Source of the DNA: Mycolicibacterium litorale
Lineage (GTDB): Bacteria; Actinomycetota; Actinomycetes; Mycobacteriales; Mycobacteriaceae
Reading direction: 5' to 3'
Assembly (NCBI RefSeq): GCF_014218295.1
Contig: NZ_AP023287.1
Coordinates: forward strand, 4,898,001 to 4,962,000
DNA length: 64,000 nt
In this document: piece after piece, positions 59,972-64,000 of the stretch
Layout: each line of letters starts with the position of its first letter
How positions within the stretch are numbered: the first letter of the stretch is position 1
Position numbers and translations under genes: made by a program
The notes under the pieces: model-generated
The model's input: only the letters and a program-made list of their open reading frames with translations
Database searches by the model: none
Told to the model about the DNA's origin: nothing

Positions 59972-62296
59972 ATGGTGTCGGATTTCGGCCGGGAGCTGCT
60001 GTCTTGTGCGGTGGCGGGCGTCTCGGCCGACGAACATCCCCTGCGCCACGTCGCGGATCTGCCGCCGCGGTCCGGCCAACCCGAGGCGTGGCCCCGGTGG
60101 GCCCACCCAGATGTGGTGCGGGCGTTCGTTGATCGCGGCGTGCGCACACCGTGGTCCCATCAGCGCGAAGCGGCCGACCTCGCCCACGACGGCAGGCATG
60201 TGGTGCTGTCCACCGGCACCGCGTCGGGCAAGTCGCTGGCCTACCAGCTGCCCATCCTGTCGGCGATGGCTTCCGAGCCCCGTACGCGCGCACTGTATCT
60301 GTCACCGACGAAGGCGCTCGGCCACGACCAGCTGCGCACCGCACAGGCGCTGACCGACGCGGTGCCCGCACTGCGCGACGTGGCGCCGGCGTCCTATGAC
60401 GGCGACAGCCCGGTCGACGTCCGCCGCTTCGCCAGGGAGCGGTCCCGCTGGATCTTCTCCAATCCGGACATGATCCATCTGTCACTGCTGCGCAACCACG
60501 CCCGCTGGGCGGTGTTCCTGCGTCACCTCAGATTCATCGTGGTCGACGAATGCCATTACTACCGGGGGATTTTCGGGTCCAACGTGGCGCTGGTGCTGCG
60601 CCGGCTGCTGCGGTTGTGCGCGCGCTACTCACCCGACGGCGGACCGACGGTCATCTTCGCGAGCGCGACCACCGCCTCCCCCGCCGAGACCGCCGCGGAG
60701 CTGATCGGCCAAACCGTCACCGAGGTCACCGCCGACGGCTCACCGCAGGGCGCGCGCACGGTGGCGCTGTGGGAGCCGGCGCTGCTGACCGATCTGGTGG
60801 GTGAGAACGGTGCGCCGGTACGACGATCCGCCGGTGCGGAGGCGGCTCGGGTGATGGCCGATCTGATCGCCGAAGGGGCCCGCACGCTGACGTTCGTGCG
60901 GTCGCGCCGCGGAGCCGAACTCACCGCGCTGAGCGCCCGGGCCCGCCTCGAGGAGATCGCCCCTGAACTGGCCGAACAGGTGGCGTCCTACCGCGCCGGT
61001 TACCTCGCCGAGGACCGCAGGGAACTCGAACGGGCGTTGGCCGACGGGCGGCTGCGGGGTCTGGCCACCACGAACGCCCTCGAACTCGGCGTCGACATCG
61101 CCGGGCTGGATGCGGTGGTGCTGGCCGGGTTTCCGGGGACGGTGACGTCGTTCTGGCAGCAGGCGGGCCGGTCGGGCCGGCGCGGACAGGGTGCGCTGAT
61201 CGTGCTGGTCGCCCGTGACGATCCGCTCGACACCTATCTGGTGCACCACCCGGGCGCCCTGCTGGACCGGCCGATCGAGCGGGTGGTGATCGACCCGGCC
61301 AATCCGTATGTGCTTGGGCCGCAACTACTCTGCGCGGCAACCGAGCTGCCGCTCACCGACGCCGAAGTGCGGATGTGGGACGCCGAGGCGGTTGCGGAAT
61401 CCCTGGTCGACGACGGCCTGCTGCGCCGCCGCGCGCACGGGTACTTCCCCGTACCCGGCCTCGATCCGCATCCGGCCGTGGACATCCGGGGGTCGAGCGG
61501 TGGCCAGATCGCGATTCTCGAGGCCGACACCGGGCGCATGCTGGGCAACGCCAACGCCGGCCAGGCGGCGGCCTCGGTGCACCCGGGTGCGGTGTACCTG
61601 CACCAGGGTGAGAGCTACGTCGTGGACTCGTTGTCGTTCGAAGACGGTGTGGCGTTCGTCCACGCCGAGGACCCCGGCTACACCACGTTCGCCCGGGAGA
61701 TCACCGACATCGCGGTCACCGGCCCCGGTGAGCGGGAGTCGTACGGCGCGGTGACGGTCGGCCTCGTTCCGGTGTCGGTGTCGAACACCGTCGTGGGCTA
61801 CCTGCGCCGCCAACTCACCGGCGAGGTCATCGATTTCGTCGAACTCGACATGCCCACCCGCACGCTGGACACCATGGCGGCGATGTGCACGATCACACCG
61901 GAAGCGTTGCTGGACAACGGGATCGACCCGCTCCGGTTCCCCGGATCCCTGCATGCCGCCGAACACGCCGCGATCGGTCTGCTCCCGCTGGTGGCCAGTT
62001 GCGACCGCGGCGACATCGGCGGGGTGTCCACCGCGGTGGGCCCCGAGGACGGGCTGCCGACGATCTTCGTCTACGACGGCCATCCGGGCGGAGCGGGTTT
62101 CGCGGCCCGCGGGTTCCGCCAGATCCGCACGTGGTGGGCCGCGACCGCCGATGCGATCGAGGCGTGCGAGTGCCCCGGTGGCTGTCCCTCCTGTGTGCAG
62201 TCGCCGAAATGCGGGAACGGCAACGATCCCCTCGACAAGGCCGGCGCAGTACAGGTACTTCGCCTGGTGCTGCGCGCACTGGCCGATCGACGCTGA
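59972..62296 (+). CDS. DEAD/DEAH-box helicase with C-terminal zinc motif (MrfA/YprA-like; Rv3649-like)
   Basis: A 774-residue superfamily 2 helicase. Q-region PWSHQREAADLAHDG, motif I STGTASGKSLAYQ, motif II VVDECHYYRG, motif III FASATTAS and motif VI QQAGRSGRRGQG are present. The C-terminal DUF1998-type region ends in a four-Cys cluster CECPGGCPSCVQSPKCGNGN, as in MrfA (YprA), a 3'-5' DNA helicase for mitomycin-type damage repair, and the related mycobacterial SftH clade. Likely role: excision of bulky adducts or crosslinks. Start ATG 59972, divergent from cspA. Confidence 0.93.
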   Translation: MVSDFGRELLSCAVAGVSADEHPLRHVADLPPRSGQPEAWPRWAHPDVVRAFVDRGVRTPWSHQREAADLAHDGRHVVLSTGTASGKSLAYQLPILSAMASEPRTRALYLSPTKALGHDQLRTAQALTDAVPALRDVAPASYDGDSPVDVRRFARERSRWIFSNPDMIHLSLLRNHARWAVFLRHLRFIVVDECHYYRGIFGSNVALVLRRLLRLCARYSPDGGPTVIFASATTASPAETAAELIGQTVTEVTADGSPQGARTVALWEPALLTDLVGENGAPVRRSAGAEAARVMADLIAEGARTLTFVRSRRGAELTALSARARLEEIAPELAEQVASYRAGYLAEDRRELERALADGRLRGLATTNALELGVDIAGLDAVVLAGFPGTVTSFWQQAGRSGRRGQGALIVLVARDDPLDTYLVHHPGALLDRPIERVVIDPANPYVLGPQLLCAATELPLTDAEVRMWDAEAVAESLVDDGLLRRRAHGYFPVPGLDPHPAVDIRGSSGGQIAILEADTGRMLGNANAGQAAASVHPGAVYLHQGESYVVDSLSFEDGVAFVHAEDPGYTTFAREITDIAVTGPGERESYGAVTVGLVPVSVSNTVVGYLRRQLTGEVIDFVELDMPTRTLDTMAAMCTITPEALLDNGIDPLRFPGSLHAAEHAAIGLLPLVASCDRGDIGGVSTAVGPEDGLPTIFVYDGHPGGAGFAARGFRQIRTWWAATADAIEACECPGGCPSCVQSPKCGNGNDPLDKAGAVQVLRLVLRALADRR

Positions 62297-62517
62297 CCCG
62301 GCCATGGGCGCCGGGAGCGACCGACCCCTCGACGGTCGCCTCCACGCGCGCGGAGCGCTCGACAACGCGATCCGTTCCGCACACCCGGCACCGGGCGTGC
62401 AAGCAAAATACCGTGATCTCGGGCGGCGCGCCACCAGTTCAGGGTCGGTATCGGGGGTCACCGTGACCTCAGCGCAACGGATCCGGTCGAGGACAGGCGC
62501 CACGTAAAATCGCGACC

Positions 62518-63549
62518 ATGAGCCACGACTGGCTGCTCGTGGAGACATTGGGTAGCGAGCCCGTCGTCGTCGCGCGGGGCGGGCACACCGAGGACATGGT
62601 TCCCATCAGCGCTTTTCTGCGGCGCAACCCCCATCTGATGGCCGTGCAGACCGCCATCGCCGAAACCGTGCGCGCCGGTCAGGGCCTGTCGAGCATCACC
62701 CCGAAAAACGACCGTGTGATCCGCACCGAGGTGGTGCAGATGTCCGACGGGCGCATCCACGGCGTCCACGTGTGGATCGGGCTTCCCGACATGGATCCGC
62801 CCGAACGTCCACTACCGGGCCCGCTCAAGTGGGACCTGTCGACCGGTATCGCCACCGCCACCACGCAATCGCTGGCCAACAGCGGCCGAGATCCCGGCGC
62901 CGAGGACACCCACGGCCGCTCCCTGGCCGAGGATCTGCCGATGCGCGACCTCAACCCGAGCGAGACCAAGGTGCTGTCGATGGCGATCCGGCCGGAACCC
63001 GGCCAGACCTTCTGCAGCACCTGGGATGTCACCGACCACCGGGGCGAGCTGATCTCGGTCGGCTTCAGCGCCCGGGCACTTCTCGAGGGCGAGGACGGCC
63101 GGGCGCCGCGGTTGGTGTGCCGGGCGATGAACTGGCGCGCCGAGCATGAGGGTCCCGCACTGCCGCACGACCACCTGGCCCAGCGGATCCTCGACGGACT
63201 GGCGCAGAGCGGCCTGCACCGGGCGCTGGTGGATCTGGACACCTGGAAGCTGCTCAAGTGGCTCGACCCTCCGGCGCCCTTCTACGACTGGCGCGCGAAC
63301 GAGGTGCATCCCGACGACGGGATCGAATTGGGCCGCATGATCACCGAACTCGACCACGGTGCCACGACGGCCGTCATGCGTCTGCGCACCGCCGACGGTG
63401 AATGGGCACCGGTGCATGTGACGATCAACCGCATCGAACTCGAAGCGGGCACGTTCGCCGGGCTCGCCTCGGTGCGGGTGCCGACCGACGAGGAGGTGCG
63501 CGAGGCGCGCTTCTCCACGCAGGCCGTGCGTCCGTCGTCACCGCAGTAG
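62518..63549 (+). CDS. PAS/GAF-like three-domain protein (Rv3651-like)
   Basis: A 343-residue protein matching M. tuberculosis Rv3651 (345 residues), whose reported structure has PAS- and GAF-like domains without an output module. Here the N-terminal part (DWLLVETLGSEPVVVARG, about residues 1-100), a central part (from about 145, KVLSMAIRPEPGQTFCSTWD) and a C-terminal PAS-like part (from about 230, LVDLDTWKLLKWLDPPAPFY) can be traced. No kinase, cyclase or DNA-binding segment is present, so it may sense a ligand and act through a partner. Start ATG 62518. The 221-base gap before it holds nothing recognisable. Its end overlaps the convergent TadE-like gene by 12 bases. Confidence 0.88.
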   Translation: MSHDWLLVETLGSEPVVVARGGHTEDMVPISAFLRRNPHLMAVQTAIAETVRAGQGLSSITPKNDRVIRTEVVQMSDGRIHGVHVWIGLPDMDPPERPLPGPLKWDLSTGIATATTQSLANSGRDPGAEDTHGRSLAEDLPMRDLNPSETKVLSMAIRPEPGQTFCSTWDVTDHRGELISVGFSARALLEGEDGRAPRLVCRAMNWRAEHEGPALPHDHLAQRILDGLAQSGLHRALVDLDTWKLLKWLDPPAPFYDWRANEVHPDDGIELGRMITELDHGATTAVMRLRTADGEWAPVHVTINRIELEAGTFAGLASVRVPTDEEVREARFSTQAVRPSSPQ

Positions 63550-63888
63550 CGCCGGCCCGCCACGCGCGGCGGCGTGCGCCGGCCCGAACCGCCACCCCGC
63601 CAAGCCGATCGCCGCCTCGACGTGCACGACCACCTCCAAACCGTCCACGGTGCAGTCGGTCAACGACGTGCCCATCGACTCGGCCACCGTAGTCGCCTTC
63701 CGACAAGCAGTTTCGGCACCCGACGCGATACGTCCCGCCGCGGCCAGCGCGCCGAGATCTGCGGCGGCCTGGGCCCGGTGTCGGGCGATGACCGCCGAAC
63801 CCACATGCATCAGACCACCCGTGACGGCGATCAGGACCGCCAGGGCGGCGACCGCGGTGATGCTCGCCGCGCCGCGCTCATCGGACAC
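63538..63888 (-). CDS. TadE/TadG-like secreted or pilus-assembly protein (Rv3654c-like)
   Basis: A 116-residue protein from GTG 63888. The N-terminal GAASITAVAALAVLIAVTGGLM is a pilin-like hydrophobic helix after a short hydrophilic leader, followed by RHRAQAAADLGALAAAGRIA, the usual Flp/TadE-like text, and two cysteines (ETACRK, TDCTVD). It belongs to the tad-type cluster Rv3654c-Rv3660c. The M. tuberculosis homolog has been reported as secreted and affecting host cell death. Overlaps the upstream TadE gene by 11 bases. Confidence 0.85.
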   Translation of the reverse strand: MSDERGAASITAVAALAVLIAVTGGLMHVGSAVIARHRAQAAADLGALAAAGRIASGAETACRKATTVAESMGTSLTDCTVDGLEVVVHVEAAIGLAGWRFGPAHAAARGGPALLR

Positions 63889-64000
63889 CGGGTTCGGCGA
63901 CGGCCACCGCCCGTGCACCGATCGTGGCGCCGAACAGCATCGGGGCCCTGGTGCTGACCCGGGCGACGACCAAGTCACCGTCCCACCGCAGATCCACCGC
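63878..64000 (-). CDS. TadE-family protein, C-terminal end only (Rv3655c-like)
   Basis: The frame enters from the right window edge and stops at 63878-63880. The visible 40 residues (DLRWDGDLVVARVSTRAPML, FGATIGARAVAVAEPGVR) match the end of the TadE-like protein that precedes Rv3654c in mycobacteria, including the closing AVAVAEP. Start and most of the gene lie outside the window. Confidence 0.75.
   Translation of the reverse strand, partial: AVDLRWDGDLVVARVSTRAPMLFGATIGARAVAVAEPGVR

Noticed and set aside
62297..62315. Terminator after the helicase gene
   Set aside because: Only a 6-bp stem with a 7-base loop; too weak to call in GC-rich DNA.

Overview
The window is chromosomal DNA from a high-GC mycobacterium, most likely a rapid-growing Mycolicibacterium. 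Gene order follows the M. tuberculosis Rv3591c-Rv3655c segment closely: hydrolase, mhuD, lpqF, clpC1, lsr2, lysS, coaX-panD-panC, folK-folB-folP1-folE, ftsH, ephA, lpqG, hpt-tilS, dacB-type, ppa, galE, holB, the Rv3645-type cyclase, topA, cspA, helicase. ClpC1, Lsr2, PanD, Ppa and TopA read as near copies of the mycobacterial proteins. Ortholog statements are from memory of those sequences, not from a search. No insertion sequence, prophage, CRISPR array or rRNA was seen; there is one tRNA (Thr, CGT).

Layout. 1-5.5 kb: a GlxA-type regulator cut by the window edge, a hydrolase, the haem-degrading mhuD, lipoprotein lpqF, then a cbtB-cbtA-phosphatase operon behind a cobalamin riboswitch. 5.5-10.4 kb: clpC1 (with a ClgR-like box), lsr2 and lysS, each gene pair separated by regulatory DNA. 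10.5-21.5 kb: a D-threonine aldolase-like gene, then a long leftward cofactor cluster (ftsH-folE-folP1-folB-folK-two membrane genes-DUF2520-panC-panD-coaX), mostly with 4-base overlaps. 21.5-30.3 kb: a four-copy 34-bp tandem repeat, ephA and two oxidoreductases, lpqG, then hpt, tilS, an F420-associated zincin-like protein, a PBP4-type carboxypeptidase and ppa.

30.4-46.4 kb is the accessory core. It holds a decayed ureide-catabolism pair (UraD-like protein with an altered catalytic motif, and an allantoicase reduced to its two ends), a degenerate ABC ATPase with a YhgE-type permease, a TetR remnant, an aldehyde dehydrogenase, and a TerC protein behind a yybP-ykoY (Mn2+) riboswitch. Divergent from terC lies a Pls/PosA-type single-module synthetase whose adenylation pocket reads like a lysine code, overlapping an M1 metallopeptidase, a flippase-like membrane protein and galE. 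This looks like a synthetase, a hydrolase and export functions for a lysine homopolymer-like product, and is the most interesting system here.

46.3-64 kb returns to conserved mycobacterial content: an Rv3635-type membrane protein, holB, the membrane adenylyl cyclase, topA, cspA, an MrfA-type helicase, an Rv3651-type sensor-like protein and TadE-type genes at the right edge. It is interrupted at 48.2-51.4 kb by an EspA/EspE-like secreted-effector candidate with an AT-richer C-terminal part and a partner lipoprotein, followed by a dehalogenase-like hydrolase.
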